NCBI RefSeq assembly: GCF_036867415.1
Contig: NZ_JBAJHU010000008.1
Location: forward strand, 62,001 to 126,000
Direction of reading: 5' to 3'
DNA: 64,000 bases
Origin: Rossellomorea sp036867415
GTDB lineage: Bacteria > Bacillota > Bacilli > Bacillales > Bacillaceae_B
Part shown: in pieces, positions 49,263-58,843 of the stretch
Layout: each line of letters opens with the position of its first letter
Numbering within the stretch: the first letter of the stretch is position 1
Notes under the pieces: model-generated
Databases searched by the model: none
Seen by the model: only the letters and a program-made list of their open reading frames with translations
What the model was told of the DNA's origin: nothing
Position numbers and translations under genes: made by a program

Positions 49263-49763
49263 ATGTTGAAAAAATTATTCGGTAAAAAAGAAGAAGTGCC
49301 TAAAACAGTGTTGGCTGCTGCACCACTTACAGGTACTGTCAAATCGCTGGAAGAAGTTCCGGATCCTGTATTCTCTCAAAAAATGATGGGTGACGGCATC
49401 GCAATCGATCCCTCAAAAGGTAAAGTGGTTTCACCGGTTGATGGGGAAATCATGCAATTGTTCCCCACTAAGCATGCTGTAGGAATCAAGGCAAAAAATG
49501 GAGCAGAAATCCTCATTCATATCGGCCTCGAAACAGTATCAATGAACGGTGAAGGTTTTGAAGCACATGTTGCAGAAGGCTCAAAAGTAAATAAAGGTGA
49601 TGCCCTGATTACGTTTGATCTCGAATTAGTAAAAGAAAAAGCAAAAAGCACCATCACCCCCATCATTTTGACCAATGGTGATGATATGGGTGAATTAGTT
49701 AAGAAAGATGCCGTATCGGTAACGGCTGGACAAGAGGATATTCTGGAAATATCAGCGAAATAG
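49263..49763 (+). CDS. ypqE: YpqE, glucose-type PTS EIIA protein
   Basis: 166 residues, a stand-alone EIIA-Glc domain: SPVDGEIMQLFPTKHAVGIK, then the phosphorylation site IHIGLETVSMNGEGFE (active-site His in HIGLETV). It accepts phosphate from HPr and passes it to an EIIB domain of another transporter. No adjacent EIIBC gene is present. GAAGGTGAAGAAC precedes the ATG. A strong terminator follows. Confidence 0.92.
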   Translation: MLKKLFGKKEEVPKTVLAAAPLTGTVKSLEEVPDPVFSQKMMGDGIAIDPSKGKVVSPVDGEIMQLFPTKHAVGIKAKNGAEILIHIGLETVSMNGEGFEAHVAEGSKVNKGDALITFDLELVKEKAKSTITPIILTNGDDMGELVKKDAVSVTAGQEDILEISAK

Positions 49764-49811
49764 AAAAAAGGTGTGTACCCGCAATGAAGCGGAGGACACA
49801 CCTTTTTTTAT
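49764..49811 (+). terminator. rho-independent terminator of ypqE
   Basis: AAAAAAGGTGTGT pairs with ACACACCTTTTTTT. Confidence 0.8.
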
Positions 49812-49938
49812 CCTTATAGTAATAATGCCATGAGGTGTGAAAAGGTTTCTTTTTTGGGCAAAATGGGCAAATGCACAAACAGTGTCCGGGCACTTGACAT
49901 ACATTGACAATGTAAATAAAAAATGAGGAGAGATATGT

Positions 49939-50094
49939 ATGTATAAAGGTGCTGTTGAACCGGCTTATACTCAATGTTATCCGGGGTATGGTTATCCTGT
50001 TGGTGGAGTGGCTTGCGGAAATAGCTTTGCCTTGATTGTTGTATTATTCATTTTGTTAATCATCATTGGGGCTGTCTGTTACTGCGGGAAATAA
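49939..50094 (+). CDS. YjcZ-family small sporulation-type membrane protein
   Basis: 51 residues: MYKGAVEPAYTQCYPGYGYP, then VGGVACGNSFALIVVLFILL IIIGAVCYCGK in one helix. The motif FALIVVLFILLIIIG is the hallmark of the YjcZ/sporulation small-protein family. GAGGAG precedes the start. Too short for most gene finders. Confidence 0.8.
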   Translation: MYKGAVEPAYTQCYPGYGYPVGGVACGNSFALIVVLFILLIIIGAVCYCGK

Positions 50095-50111
50095 TGAAAT
50101 ATACTGAAATA

Positions 50112-50154
50112 TAAGAGAGGTGCCAAAGCGAATGCTTTGGCACCTCTTTTCTTA
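50112..50154. terminator. bidirectional terminator before the chemoreceptor
   Basis: AAGAGAGGTGCCAAAGC pairs with GCTTTGGCACCTCTTTT, loop GAAT. Confidence 0.85.
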
Positions 50155-50168
50155 CTGAATGACCAATC

Positions 50169-51968
50169 CTATATTTTGAAGCTGGATACAAGTTCCTTCA
50201 GTTTTTCTGCTTGTTGGGAAAGTTCCGATGCGCTCGCAGTGACTTCTTGCATAGCAGCAGATCCCTGTTCCGAAGCTGCTGCAGTTGATTCAGTATTGGC
50301 TGCAGTGGCAGCCGCGATTTCATTTACTTGTGCGAAAGAATTGGCCACTTCCTGGCTTAAGTTTAGTGTGGCTTGAATATGATCCACCATTTCATTCACC
50401 ACGACAGTTGTTTTATTCGTCTGACTTAAGATGCCTTCAAGTGAAGCGTTTGTTTCGTTGGTTATTTCCACTCCGGCGATGACTTCCTTTACACCATCAG
50501 AGTTCTGTTTGATGATTACATTCACTTCTTCCTGAATACTGTGTACGATTTCCGTGACACCTTTTGCAGCTTTCTGGGATTGTTCAGCAAGCTTTCTTAC
50601 TTCATCTGCAACCACTGCAAAGCCACGGCCGTGTTCACCTGCACGAGCGGCTTCAATAGCGGCATTCAATGCTAGGAGATTTGTTTGTTCCGCAATTTCA
50701 GTAATCGTGCCGATTATCATAGTGATTTGTGCTGAACGTTTTCCAAGTGCTTCGACTGTTTCGCTGGTGCTGGCCATTGTTTCTTCAATATTCATCATCT
50801 TTGTGGAAGATGCCTGAACGGATTTTCCGCCCTTTTCGGCTGCTTCCCTCATATCATGAGCCGTCTGCTTCACTAGATCTGCCTGCTCGAAAAGAAAGCG
50901 TGCTGCTTCTTCCAAGCTGTTCATCTTCTCAAATGAGCTGGACATCTTCATCGTGGTCTGGTCAGTACCTGCTGCAATTTCACTTGAGGTTTCTGCGATA
51001 GAGGTGATTGTCCTCGATGTTTCTTCGGCAGAAGCCAATAATTGCTGTGAGCTGGCGGATACATTTTCCGCCATTCCTGAAACTTGTTTAACCAAGACGG
51101 CGATGCCTTCAATGAGCTGGTTTGTATCTGAAGCGAGTCCTGCTAATTCATCTTTGGATTTGACTTTTATCCGCTTAGTCAGGTCACCGCCTGCATTTGC
51201 GATTTCCAGAATGGAGCGGCTGATTTTTCCTACATTGGTTTTAATATTCTTTGAAAGTATAAATCCAAAGAATGCAGCCAGCAGGACGGCAAATGCAGAT
51301 AAACTGATTGTAACGATTTTGGACAAAGTAACTTGTTGATTCAATGAATCTATTCTCTTGTTAAGATCTTTCTGCTGGTCAACTACAATCATATCGACAT
51401 ATGACCGGATTCCATCAAGATATTTCTTCCCTGTCCCCGATTCTACAAGGCTTGCCGCTTTCTCAAGCCCTTCGTCCTTTCGGGTATCGATGACCCTGTC
51501 AACAAATTGGATCCAATATTCATATTGTTTTTCGATTTTATCAAGCTTATCAAGCTGTTCCTGATCATCCTTTAATAGAGTGTTTAAATCAGAAAAGTGC
51601 TGTTCAACCTGATTTTTCCCATTTCCGTATGGAGCTAAAAAACCTGTAGCACCAGTAATGACAAATCCTTGTTCACCAATTTCAATGTCATTCAGGACTT
51701 TTGACAAGTCCTTTACCTTTGTGTCCACTTGCATGTCGTATTTTATTAGTGTATTAATTTCGCTTTCCAGCTTCATCATATTGAAATATGAAGTAGATGC
51801 CAGAATTAATAAGACAATGGTCAGCAGACCAAATGAAAGAACAACTTTTCCACGGATTGTACGAAAATATGTAAAGTATCCCCGATTATTCCTTGTCTTT
51901 TCCTTACTCTCTTTCTTTTTGTTTCCTTTTGGCAATTTGACTGGCGACTTCCATTTTTTCTTTATCAC
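50169..51968 (-). CDS. methyl-accepting chemotaxis protein with CHASE3 sensor
   Basis: 599 residues, GTG start with AGGAGGGGG. A basic N-terminal tail leads to membrane helix 1 (VVLSFGLLTIVLLILASTS), a periplasmic-side CHASE3 domain (about residues 70-210, IEIGEQGFVITGATGFL), membrane helix 2 (IVTISLSAFAVLLAAFFGFIL), a HAMP domain, and the methyl-accepting coiled coil. The hairpin tip EQTNLLALNAAIEAARAG is conserved. It senses an unknown signal and feeds CheA. The ligand cannot be told from sequence. Confidence 0.93.
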   Translation of the reverse strand: MIKKKWKSPVKLPKGNKKKESKEKTRNNRGYFTYFRTIRGKVVLSFGLLTIVLLILASTSYFNMMKLESEINTLIKYDMQVDTKVKDLSKVLNDIEIGEQGFVITGATGFLAPYGNGKNQVEQHFSDLNTLLKDDQEQLDKLDKIEKQYEYWIQFVDRVIDTRKDEGLEKAASLVESGTGKKYLDGIRSYVDMIVVDQQKDLNKRIDSLNQQVTLSKIVTISLSAFAVLLAAFFGFILSKNIKTNVGKISRSILEIANAGGDLTKRIKVKSKDELAGLASDTNQLIEGIAVLVKQVSGMAENVSASSQQLLASAEETSRTITSIAETSSEIAAGTDQTTMKMSSSFEKMNSLEEAARFLFEQADLVKQTAHDMREAAEKGGKSVQASSTKMMNIEETMASTSETVEALGKRSAQITMIIGTITEIAEQTNLLALNAAIEAARAGEHGRGFAVVADEVRKLAEQSQKAAKGVTEIVHSIQEEVNVIIKQNSDGVKEVIAGVEITNETNASLEGILSQTNKTTVVVNEMVDHIQATLNLSQEVANSFAQVNEIAAATAANTESTAAASEQGSAAMQEVTASASELSQQAEKLKELVSSFKI

Positions 51969-52425
51969 TGCATCCCCCTCCTGGACGTGAAAAAAGTAGC
52001 ATCAAAGGATGAACTTACCATTATTCTACCTATATTGTCCTGATTAATCTAGTCTATTTTATCTTTTTTTGTCGAATTTTTAAGAATTTTATCAAATTTA
52101 AATAAAGTCGTACAAAAAAGTTAACTTGGTGATTTTTGTTCGCTTTTAAAGGGTTAATAAAAGATTATTCATGCACAAATGAACGAATTCATCAATAAGT
52201 ACTAACTTTCTTCGAACGGTTATTTAATTGTATAAGTGTATGATGTGGGTCTAAGGTACCGGTATGCAGACAACTATAAACATCATGATCAGTTTCAGGT
52301 AATTTTTGAAAAGCAAAGAAAGATTCTTGTTTCAAGACATATGAATGTAAGTAAGAGATCCTTCATTTGTGAAACACAGGACGAATGAAAGGAGAGCTCG
52401 ATATTGAGTCTTCGGGAGGGAGAAT
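51969..52425. other. 457-bp intergenic region between chemoreceptor and yodT
   Basis: Upstream of two divergent genes. AT-rich (about 65-70%) and no ORF, repeat or strong hairpin was found. It should hold the promoters of the chemoreceptor gene (minus) and of the yod-kamA operon (plus). I could not find a convincing SigD or SigE match. Confidence 0.6.
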
Positions 52426-53745
52426 ATGCCTCATTCACATTTAATTAAACCTTTTATTGGTGAACATTATCCGATGATTGATTATGGGAAGGGAGTTTAT
52501 TTGTACGATCAGTCAGGTCAAGAATATTTAGATGCATGTTCGGGGGCTGTCACCGCAAATTTGGGACATGGTATGGAAGAAATCATTCAATCTATCGTTG
52601 ACCAGGGCAGCAAAGTGGCTTTTGTTTATCGTTCGCAATTCAGCAACCAGCCAGCTGAAGACCTCGCTGCTTTTCTTCATGAGAAAACAGGTTATCATTG
52701 GAGTTTCTTTGTAAACAGCGGTTCTGAAGCAGTGGAAACAGCGATAAAAATCGCTCTTCAACATTGGCAGGAAAAGGGCAAGCCTGCAAAAAGAAGAATC
52801 CTGTCGAGGTGGCTAAGTTACCATGGAATTACATTTGGTGCTTTATCAGCTTCAGGTCATCCTGTCAGAAGGGAAAGATTCGATTCGGTAATAGGGGACT
52901 GGCCGGCAATCGAACCTCCCTATTGTTTGTCTTGTCCGTTTGGCAAGTCCTATCCCTCTTGTGATTTAGCTTGTGCAGAGCAGCTGGAGGTGATGATTTC
53001 AAGAATAGGAGCCGAGAATATCGCGGCATTCATTTCTGAGCCGATCATCGGAGCTGCAGGGGGTGCCATTTCACCGCCTGATGATTATTATTCCCGTATC
53101 AAAGAAATCTGTGAACGTAATGATGTTCTATTTATTTCTGACGAAGTCATGAGCGGGTGCGGAAGAACAGGGACTTTCCTGGCACTTGAACAATGGGGAG
53201 TCAAGGCGGATATCGTGGCAGTCGGAAAAGGGTTGAGTGCCGGATATGCGCCAATAGCGGCTGCGCTGATATCCGACAGAGTAATGGAACCAATAGTAAA
53301 TGGGACCAGAATCATCATGAGCGGGCATACTTACAGCGGCAATCCTCTCTCATCAGCCGCCGCTCTTGCCGTTCTGAAACTCATCGACTCAGAAAAAATC
53401 ATAGAAGGGATAGAAAGTAAAAGTATTTACTTAAGAAATTTATTGGTTAAGTTAATGAATGAGTTTTCATTTGTGCGGGAGGTAAGGGGAAAGGGCTTGT
53501 TATTAGGCATTGAATTCACACCATCCGGCATTGAATCGGGTGGCGCCTTTACATCTTCTGTCGTGGCTGCGGGTGTCGAAAGCGGAATCCTATTGTATCC
53601 GGCAGCGTCTGGTATCGACGGAAGAAAAGGATCTGCCATCATAATAGCACCTCCTCTGAATAGTTCAAAAAGGGAGCTTGAGGAAGTATATAAAAGGCTG
53701 CGTTCCACCTTTCAAATGATAGAAATGAGGTCGAAGGAGGGGTAG
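52426..53745 (+). CDS. yodT: YodT, class III PLP aminotransferase
   Basis: 439 residues, fold type I aminotransferase of the ornithine/DAPA group. PLP lysine in VAVGKGLSAGYAPIAAAL (near residue 268), cofactor motif FISDEVMSGCGRTG, YHGIT near residue 130 and the conserved NSGSEAVETAIKIA. First gene of the yodTSRQP-kamA cluster, in B. subtilis a SigE-controlled mother-cell operon. The amino donor is unknown; it may act on a beta-amino acid from KamA (inference). GGGAGGGAG precedes the ATG. Confidence 0.93.
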   Translation: MPHSHLIKPFIGEHYPMIDYGKGVYLYDQSGQEYLDACSGAVTANLGHGMEEIIQSIVDQGSKVAFVYRSQFSNQPAEDLAAFLHEKTGYHWSFFVNSGSEAVETAIKIALQHWQEKGKPAKRRILSRWLSYHGITFGALSASGHPVRRERFDSVIGDWPAIEPPYCLSCPFGKSYPSCDLACAEQLEVMISRIGAENIAAFISEPIIGAAGGAISPPDDYYSRIKEICERNDVLFISDEVMSGCGRTGTFLALEQWGVKADIVAVGKGLSAGYAPIAAALISDRVMEPIVNGTRIIMSGHTYSGNPLSSAAALAVLKLIDSEKIIEGIESKSIYLRNLLVKLMNEFSFVREVRGKGLLLGIEFTPSGIESGGAFTSSVVAAGVESGILLYPAASGIDGRKGSAIIIAPPLNSSKRELEEVYKRLRSTFQMIEMRSKEG

Positions 53746-53747
53746 GG

Positions 53748-54440
53748 ATGCCCGCACATTTAAATAAAATAAGCAGCTATGAAAACTTAAAGTCTTTATT
53801 CTTCAATAATATGATTCTGATGTTTGGCGGTTTTGGGGGAGTAGGAACTCCACCGACAATGATAACCAGCATACTGAAATGGGGGATCAGGGACCTGACG
53901 ATTATTGGGAATGACACGGGCTTTCCGCATATAGGGATCGGACAGCTGATTGCTGAAGACAGAGTCAAAAAAGTCATCGCCTCCCATATTGGTTCGAATC
54001 CGATAGCAGGCAGGATGATGAGTGAGGGGACGCTTGAAGTGGAATTTTCTCCACAGGGAATACTGGCGGAAAGAATCAGGGCCGGCGGTGTGGGGCTCAA
54101 AGGTTTCCTATCTGAAATAGGTATTGATGACCCGTACTTGAACGATGGGAAGAAAGTGATTGAAATAGAGGGACATTCTTTCTTAGTTGAGACCGCCCTT
54201 TCTGCACAAGTGGGTATCGTATTCGCAAAGAAAGCGGATCCGTTCGGGAACCTTGTGTATGACAAAAGTGCGAGGAATACGAATCCATTGGTGGCTATGG
54301 CTTCGGACATCACCATTGTGGAAGCGGAAGAAATTGTGGGCACCGGGGACTTGGATCCGGAGGAGATTGTTACCTCAGGAGTTTTTGTCGATTATATTGT
54401 TCCTTCTAAAGGAGTCGATTGGAAATGGATATGGGAATAA
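53748..54440 (+). CDS. yodS: YodS, CoA-transferase subunit A
   Basis: 230 residues, N-terminal half of a two-subunit CoA-transferase: MILMFGGFGGVGTPPTMITS, RMMSEGTLEVEFSPQGILAER and VGIVFAKKADPFGN. It forms a pair with YodR; the 3' end overlaps the yodR start. Predicted to transfer CoA between acyl donors, probably of short-chain or beta-amino acids. AAGGAGG precedes the start, 2 bp after yodT. Confidence 0.9.
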   Translation: MPAHLNKISSYENLKSLFFNNMILMFGGFGGVGTPPTMITSILKWGIRDLTIIGNDTGFPHIGIGQLIAEDRVKKVIASHIGSNPIAGRMMSEGTLEVEFSPQGILAERIRAGGVGLKGFLSEIGIDDPYLNDGKKVIEIEGHSFLVETALSAQVGIVFAKKADPFGNLVYDKSARNTNPLVAMASDITIVEAEEIVGTGDLDPEEIVTSGVFVDYIVPSKGVDWKWIWE

Positions 54441-55081
54441 AGAACAGACTGGCAAAGAGAGCTGCCCGGGAAGTGAAGGAAGGGATGGTCGTCAATCTTG
54501 GGATTGGGATCCCTTCACTCGTACCCAATCATCTTCCTTCAGGGTATGAAGTCATCTTTCAATCTGAAAATGGAATTGTGGGCATAGGTGCTGCCCCGGA
54601 TAAAGGCAGTGAGGACGAAAATCTGTGCAATGCAGGAGGTTTCCCGGTTTCACTGATTAACGGCGGATGTTATACGGACAGTGCCGCAGCATTCGCAATG
54701 ATCCGAAGGGGGAAAATAGATTTGACTATCCTTGGTTCCTTGCAAGTCAGCGAAAAAGGTGACCTGGCAAATTGGATCATACCCGGTAAAAAGGTGCCGG
54801 GTATGGGTGGAGCGACGGAACTTGCCTCCAAAGCGAAAAAAGTGATCGTTTTAATGACTCACTTGGATAAATATCATCATAGTAAGCTAGTAAAAGAATG
54901 TTCCTTGCCTTTAACCGCAAAACAATGCGTATCCATGATCATCACGGATCGCGGGGTGTTCACAATCGATAAAGGCCGCTTAACGCTGATTGAAGTATTC
55001 CGTCCCTATTCAATAGAAGAAATTAACAATTCCACAGAAGCAGAATTCTTCATCAGCCCGCAAGTTACTTATATGGATTAA
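54425..55081 (+). CDS. yodR: YodR, CoA-transferase subunit B
   Basis: 218 residues. Catalytic Glu in FQSENGIVGIG (near residue 48), preceded by VVNLGIGIPSLVPNHLP and followed by NAGGFPVSLINGGCYTDSAAAF. It pairs with YodS. It overlaps the yodS 3' end by 16 bp. ATG 54425 chosen; ATG 54431 and TTG 54419 possible. Confidence 0.9.
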   Translation: MDMGIKNRLAKRAAREVKEGMVVNLGIGIPSLVPNHLPSGYEVIFQSENGIVGIGAAPDKGSEDENLCNAGGFPVSLINGGCYTDSAAAFAMIRRGKIDLTILGSLQVSEKGDLANWIIPGKKVPGMGGATELASKAKKVIVLMTHLDKYHHSKLVKECSLPLTAKQCVSMIITDRGVFTIDKGRLTLIEVFRPYSIEEINNSTEAEFFISPQVTYMD

Positions 55082-55104
55082 TGCTTGAAAAGGAGAGGGT
55101 CCTG

Positions 55105-56373
55105 TTGAACTATGTCCATCAACTCATAAAAGAAAAAATAGAAGAAAAAAAGAAAAGTACGGTGGAACTTCTGCAAAGAATGGTGCAGGAAGACAGCGTC
55201 AGAGGGAGAGAATACAAAGCGCAAGCGGTAATAATCGAAAAATGCAGGGAGTTGGGAATGGATCTTGATATTTGGGAGATTCAGGGTCAGGAGTTAAAAG
55301 ATCATCCATTTTATCGCTGTGACCGCTTGGACTTTAAAGGGAATCCCAATATGGCTGCTGTATTGAGAGGTTCAGGCGGAGGAAAGAGTCTTATCTTGAA
55401 TGGTCATGTAGATGTCGTTCCAGAAGGCGACAGAGCGGATTGGAAGCATGATCCTTACAGCGGCACCGTTAGTGGCGGGAGGTTATATGGCAGGGGTTCA
55501 ACAGATATGAAAGGAGGAACTTCAGCCCTATTAATGGCGATAGAAGTGATCAAAGATTTACAGATTCCTTTGAAGGGGGATATTATCTTTCAAAGTGTAA
55601 TAGAAGAAGAGAGCGGCGGTGCAGGGACCCTTGCAGCTTTATTGCGGGGCTATAAAGCCGATGGTGCGATCATACCCGAGCCGACAAATATGAAAATGTT
55701 CCCTAAACAGCAAGGGTCGATGTGGTTCAGAGTTTTTGTTAAAGGGAAAGCGGCTCATGGAGGTACCCGGTATGAAGGGGTTAATGCGATTGAAAAAGGC
55801 TATACTGTCCTTTCAACATTGAAAAAACTGGAAGAGAAGAGAAACGGAAGAGTGAAAGATCCGTTATATGATACTGTCCCCATTCCGTTGCCTATTAATA
55901 TAGGAAAAATGGAAAGTGGAAAGTGGCCATCATCAGTACCGGATCTGGCGGTGATTGAGGGCAGAGTGGGGGTAGCACCATGGGAAACGATGGAGCATGT
56001 TGAACGTGAATTTGAGAAGTGTCTTGCGGATCTTGAGACGGCCGATCCCTGGTTTAAAGAACATCCTGTTGAAATCGAATGGTTTGGTGGCCGCTGGCAG
56101 CCTGGTGATTTATCTCCGGATCATCCGATCATGAATGAATTAAAGAGTAGTTTCATGAAGGTGATGGGTTCCGCCCCGGTCATCGAAGCTTCACCCTGGG
56201 GGACAGACGGGGGGATTCTATCCCAGGGCGCAAATATCCCTGTTGTCGTATTCGGTCCAGGTACAACAGAAGTTGCACATGATGCCAATGAGTTCATCGA
56301 GCTGGATAAAATATTTCAAACTGCCGAAATCCTTACTCTATTTATTTTAGATTGGTGTAACGGGGACTGCTGA
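55105..56373 (+). CDS. yodQ: YodQ, M20 family metallohydrolase
   Basis: About 422 residues. Zinc ligands: LILNGHVDVVPEGD, GRGSTDMKGG, EEESGGAGT, PEPTN and a C-terminal HDANEF. It belongs to the ArgE/DapE/deacylase clan; in the cluster it may remove an acyl group from the KamA-pathway product (inference). The frame overlaps yodR by 1 bp at ATG 55081, but TTG 55105 sits after AAAAGGAGAGG and is preferred; 8 more residues are possible. Confidence 0.88.
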   Translation: MNYVHQLIKEKIEEKKKSTVELLQRMVQEDSVRGREYKAQAVIIEKCRELGMDLDIWEIQGQELKDHPFYRCDRLDFKGNPNMAAVLRGSGGGKSLILNGHVDVVPEGDRADWKHDPYSGTVSGGRLYGRGSTDMKGGTSALLMAIEVIKDLQIPLKGDIIFQSVIEEESGGAGTLAALLRGYKADGAIIPEPTNMKMFPKQQGSMWFRVFVKGKAAHGGTRYEGVNAIEKGYTVLSTLKKLEEKRNGRVKDPLYDTVPIPLPINIGKMESGKWPSSVPDLAVIEGRVGVAPWETMEHVEREFEKCLADLETADPWFKEHPVEIEWFGGRWQPGDLSPDHPIMNELKSSFMKVMGSAPVIEASPWGTDGGILSQGANIPVVVFGPGTTEVAHDANEFIELDKIFQTAEILTLFILDWCNGDC

Positions 56374-56511
56374 AATTTTTTTATGTATGTCGGGAATGGA
56401 TGGCAGGAGTGCGGGGAACATCACGCCGGGTTATTGGGCGGTCTTTCTTTCAGAGGTTTGTTTCATATACTTCGATAAGAATTCATATGTTGATAAAAAA
56501 GGGTGCTATAT

Positions 56512-57348
56512 ATGCAGAAGTATGAATTGATAAAGCAGAAAAAATTCGCCGCGTCCGTTTACAGGGATGGTGTAAACAAACGAATAAGGGTGGATGATCT
56601 ACAGGGAAACCTGCATTTCTTCCTTACGCACTTAAACAACGATTCCCAATTTGACAATTACGAAAAACTCATTATCAAGGCACGGGAAAGTCAGTTCATG
56701 ACACTGATTGAGCGTGGTTTCGTGCATGAGGGAGTGATCAATCATTATTTTAATGGGGACAGAGTGCATTTCATGTCCAGATTTATGAAAGAGGAACGCC
56801 GTACAAGCAGCTATTGGAGTCAAGAAGATGACCTCCTTTCTTCCGTTCATAAGCTTGGGGTGTATCCTTCCTTTATGGATTCAGATGACTCTATACTAGT
56901 CGCGGGGACCGGGCAGGCTGAAGAATTGTCCAGTTTATATAAAGAAGTATTTAAGCTTTATCCAGTGCCTCTTCACGATCCTCGATACATTAAGGACGCA
57001 ATGAAGAATGGGACAATCTTTGTATGCATCAGGAAAAATGAACAAATAATCAGTGCTGCTTCGGCGGAGATTAATTTTCAATATAAGAATGCTGAACTGA
57101 CGGATTGTGCCACCCTTCCGCTTTACAGAAAAGGGGGATTCATGAAGAATCTGATTGCAAGGCTTGAAGAAGAATTACTGTACCGTGACATTTATTGTGC
57201 ATACACTATTGCGAGAGCGCTTTCTTATGGGATGAATGCAGTATTCCATCAATTGGGGTATGAATACAGAGGAAGGCTAGCTAATAATTGTTATATTTTC
57301 GATAAAATTGAAGATATGAATTTGTGGGAAAAGGATTTGGGGCAATAA
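56512..57348 (+). CDS. yodP: YodP, beta-lysine N-acetyltransferase (AblB-like)
   Basis: 278 residues; the C-terminal part resembles a GNAT acetyltransferase (ICIRKNEQIISAASAEINF, TLPLYRKGGFMKNLIARLEEEL). In methanogens and some Bacillus species AblB acetylates beta-lysine to N-epsilon-acetyl-beta-lysine, an osmolyte, while AblA/KamA makes beta-lysine. Here it lies one gene upstream of kamA. ATG 56512 follows AAAAAGGGTG; GTG 56503 is an alternative. Confidence 0.88.
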   Translation: MQKYELIKQKKFAASVYRDGVNKRIRVDDLQGNLHFFLTHLNNDSQFDNYEKLIIKARESQFMTLIERGFVHEGVINHYFNGDRVHFMSRFMKEERRTSSYWSQEDDLLSSVHKLGVYPSFMDSDDSILVAGTGQAEELSSLYKEVFKLYPVPLHDPRYIKDAMKNGTIFVCIRKNEQIISAASAEINFQYKNAELTDCATLPLYRKGGFMKNLIARLEEELLYRDIYCAYTIARALSYGMNAVFHQLGYEYRGRLANNCYIFDKIEDMNLWEKDLGQ

Positions 57349-57409
57349 ATCCACACGACAGGAGGAGTACCGATCATCATAAGGCCCTTAGGAAGAAACT
57401 TTATGAAAG

Positions 57410-58843
57410 ATGGTGAAGAATTTGAGGATGAACCTATATAAACCGAAGAGATATTGGAAAGATATCGAACTTTGGAAGAACGTTACCGATGAACAATGGA
57501 ATAACTGGCTTTGGCAGCTCACCAACACCATCAGGACACTTGATGATTTAAAAAAGGTGGTGAATCTTACACCGGAAGAAGAAGAGGGGGTAAGGATCTC
57601 AACAAAGACGATCCCATTGAATATCACTCCTTACTATGCTTGGTTAATGAACGAAGATGATCACAGGTGCCCTATCAGAATGCAGTCTGTCCCAATTGGG
57701 AAAGAAATCAATAAAACCAAATACGACATGGAAGATCCTCTCCAGGAAGATGAAGATTCCCCTGTTCCAGGTTTAACACATCGATATCCTGATCGAGTCT
57801 TGTTTCTCGTTACGAATCAATGTTCCATGTATTGCCGTTATTGTACGAGGAGACGTTTCTCCGGACAAATCGGAATGGGGGTGCCGAAGAAACAATTGGA
57901 TGCAGCGATTCAATATATCCGTGAGACACCTGCTGTAAGGGACGTATTGTTGTCAGGCGGTGATGGATTATTGATAAACGACCAGATTCTTGAATATATT
58001 CTTAAAAATTTAAGAGACATACCACATGTAGAAATCATCCGGATCGGGACAAGAGCACCGGTAGTGTTTCCGCAGCGAATCACTGAAAATCTTTGCTCCA
58101 TTTTGAAAAAATATCATCCGGTATGGTTGAATACGCATTTCAACACCTCGATAGAAATTACGGAAGAATCAAAGAAAGCCTGTGAAATGCTTGCTGATGC
58201 TGGGGTGCCTGTCGGGAATCAGGCAGTCATTCTGGCAGGAATCAACGACAGCACCCCAATCATGAAGAAGCTGATGCATGACTTGGTCAAAATTCGTGTA
58301 CGTCCCTATTATATTTATCAATGTGATCTCTCCGAAGGCATCGGGCATTTCAGGGCACCTGTGGCCAAAGGATTGGAAATCATGGAAGGTTTAAGGGGTC
58401 ATACTTCTGGTTATGCAGTTCCTACGTTTGTATTGGACGCTCCAGGAGGAGGAGGGAAAATCTCGCTTCAGCCAAATTATCTGATATCTCAAAGTGCATC
58501 AAAGGTTGTCGTGCGGAATTTCGAAGGGGTTATCTCCACATACCCAGAACCTGAAGGATATGTTCCAGGCAAAGCAGATGATTATTTTAAAGAAATTTAT
58601 CAGGATGAGGACATTTCTGGTACAACGATCGGTATCGCGGGGTTAATGAATGATACACATCCTTCCTTGACACCAAGTGGTTTAAAAAGATTGGAACGAA
58701 GAAAGAAATACGAAGAGGACCCATCCCATAATTCACTCAAGGACTTCAGGGACAAACGCGACCAACTTAAAGAGAAGAAACATAAAGCCATGCTTGCTAA
58801 AATGAATTCCGAAAAAAAGGAAGATTCGAATGATGGAGAATAA
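57410..58843 (+). CDS. kamA: KamA, lysine 2,3-aminomutase
   Basis: 477 residues. Radical SAM cysteines CSMYCRYC (Cys138, 142, 145) bind the 4Fe-4S cluster; GGDGLL and RIGTRAPVVFPQRI bind SAM; a PLP lysine is expected in the C-terminal part. It converts L-lysine to L-beta-lysine. Close to B. subtilis KamA over its whole length. The start is not certain: ATG 57410 has a weak GAAAG site; ATG 57428 is near TTGAGG. An AGGAGG at 57360-57367 has no start codon at normal distance. Confidence 0.93.
   Translation: MVKNLRMNLYKPKRYWKDIELWKNVTDEQWNNWLWQLTNTIRTLDDLKKVVNLTPEEEEGVRISTKTIPLNITPYYAWLMNEDDHRCPIRMQSVPIGKEINKTKYDMEDPLQEDEDSPVPGLTHRYPDRVLFLVTNQCSMYCRYCTRRRFSGQIGMGVPKKQLDAAIQYIRETPAVRDVLLSGGDGLLINDQILEYILKNLRDIPHVEIIRIGTRAPVVFPQRITENLCSILKKYHPVWLNTHFNTSIEITEESKKACEMLADAGVPVGNQAVILAGINDSTPIMKKLMHDLVKIRVRPYYIYQCDLSEGIGHFRAPVAKGLEIMEGLRGHTSGYAVPTFVLDAPGGGGKISLQPNYLISQSASKVVVRNFEGVISTYPEPEGYVPGKADDYFKEIYQDEDISGTTIGIAGLMNDTHPSLTPSGLKRLERRKKYEEDPSHNSLKDFRDKRDQLKEKKHKAMLAKMNSEKKEDSNDGE

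Noticed and set aside
51969..52140. SigD-type promoter for the chemoreceptor
   Set aside because: TTCGACAA resembles the -10 GCCGATAA only in part and no TAAA lies at the right spacing.
52200..52420. Possible SigE promoter upstream of yodT
   Set aside because: The best candidates (for example CATATGAA near 52340) match the SigE -10 poorly and lack a -35 at 14-15 bp, so no call was made although the operon is SigE-controlled in B. subtilis.
53777..54343. 188-codon minus-strand ORF in yodS
   Set aside because: Shadow of a well-supported gene; low-complexity Ser/Ile/Pro composition and no start signal.
57403..57441. 12-codon ORF (ATG 57403) overlapping the kamA start
   Set aside because: Very short, weak ribosome-binding site, and fully explained by the kamA 5' region.
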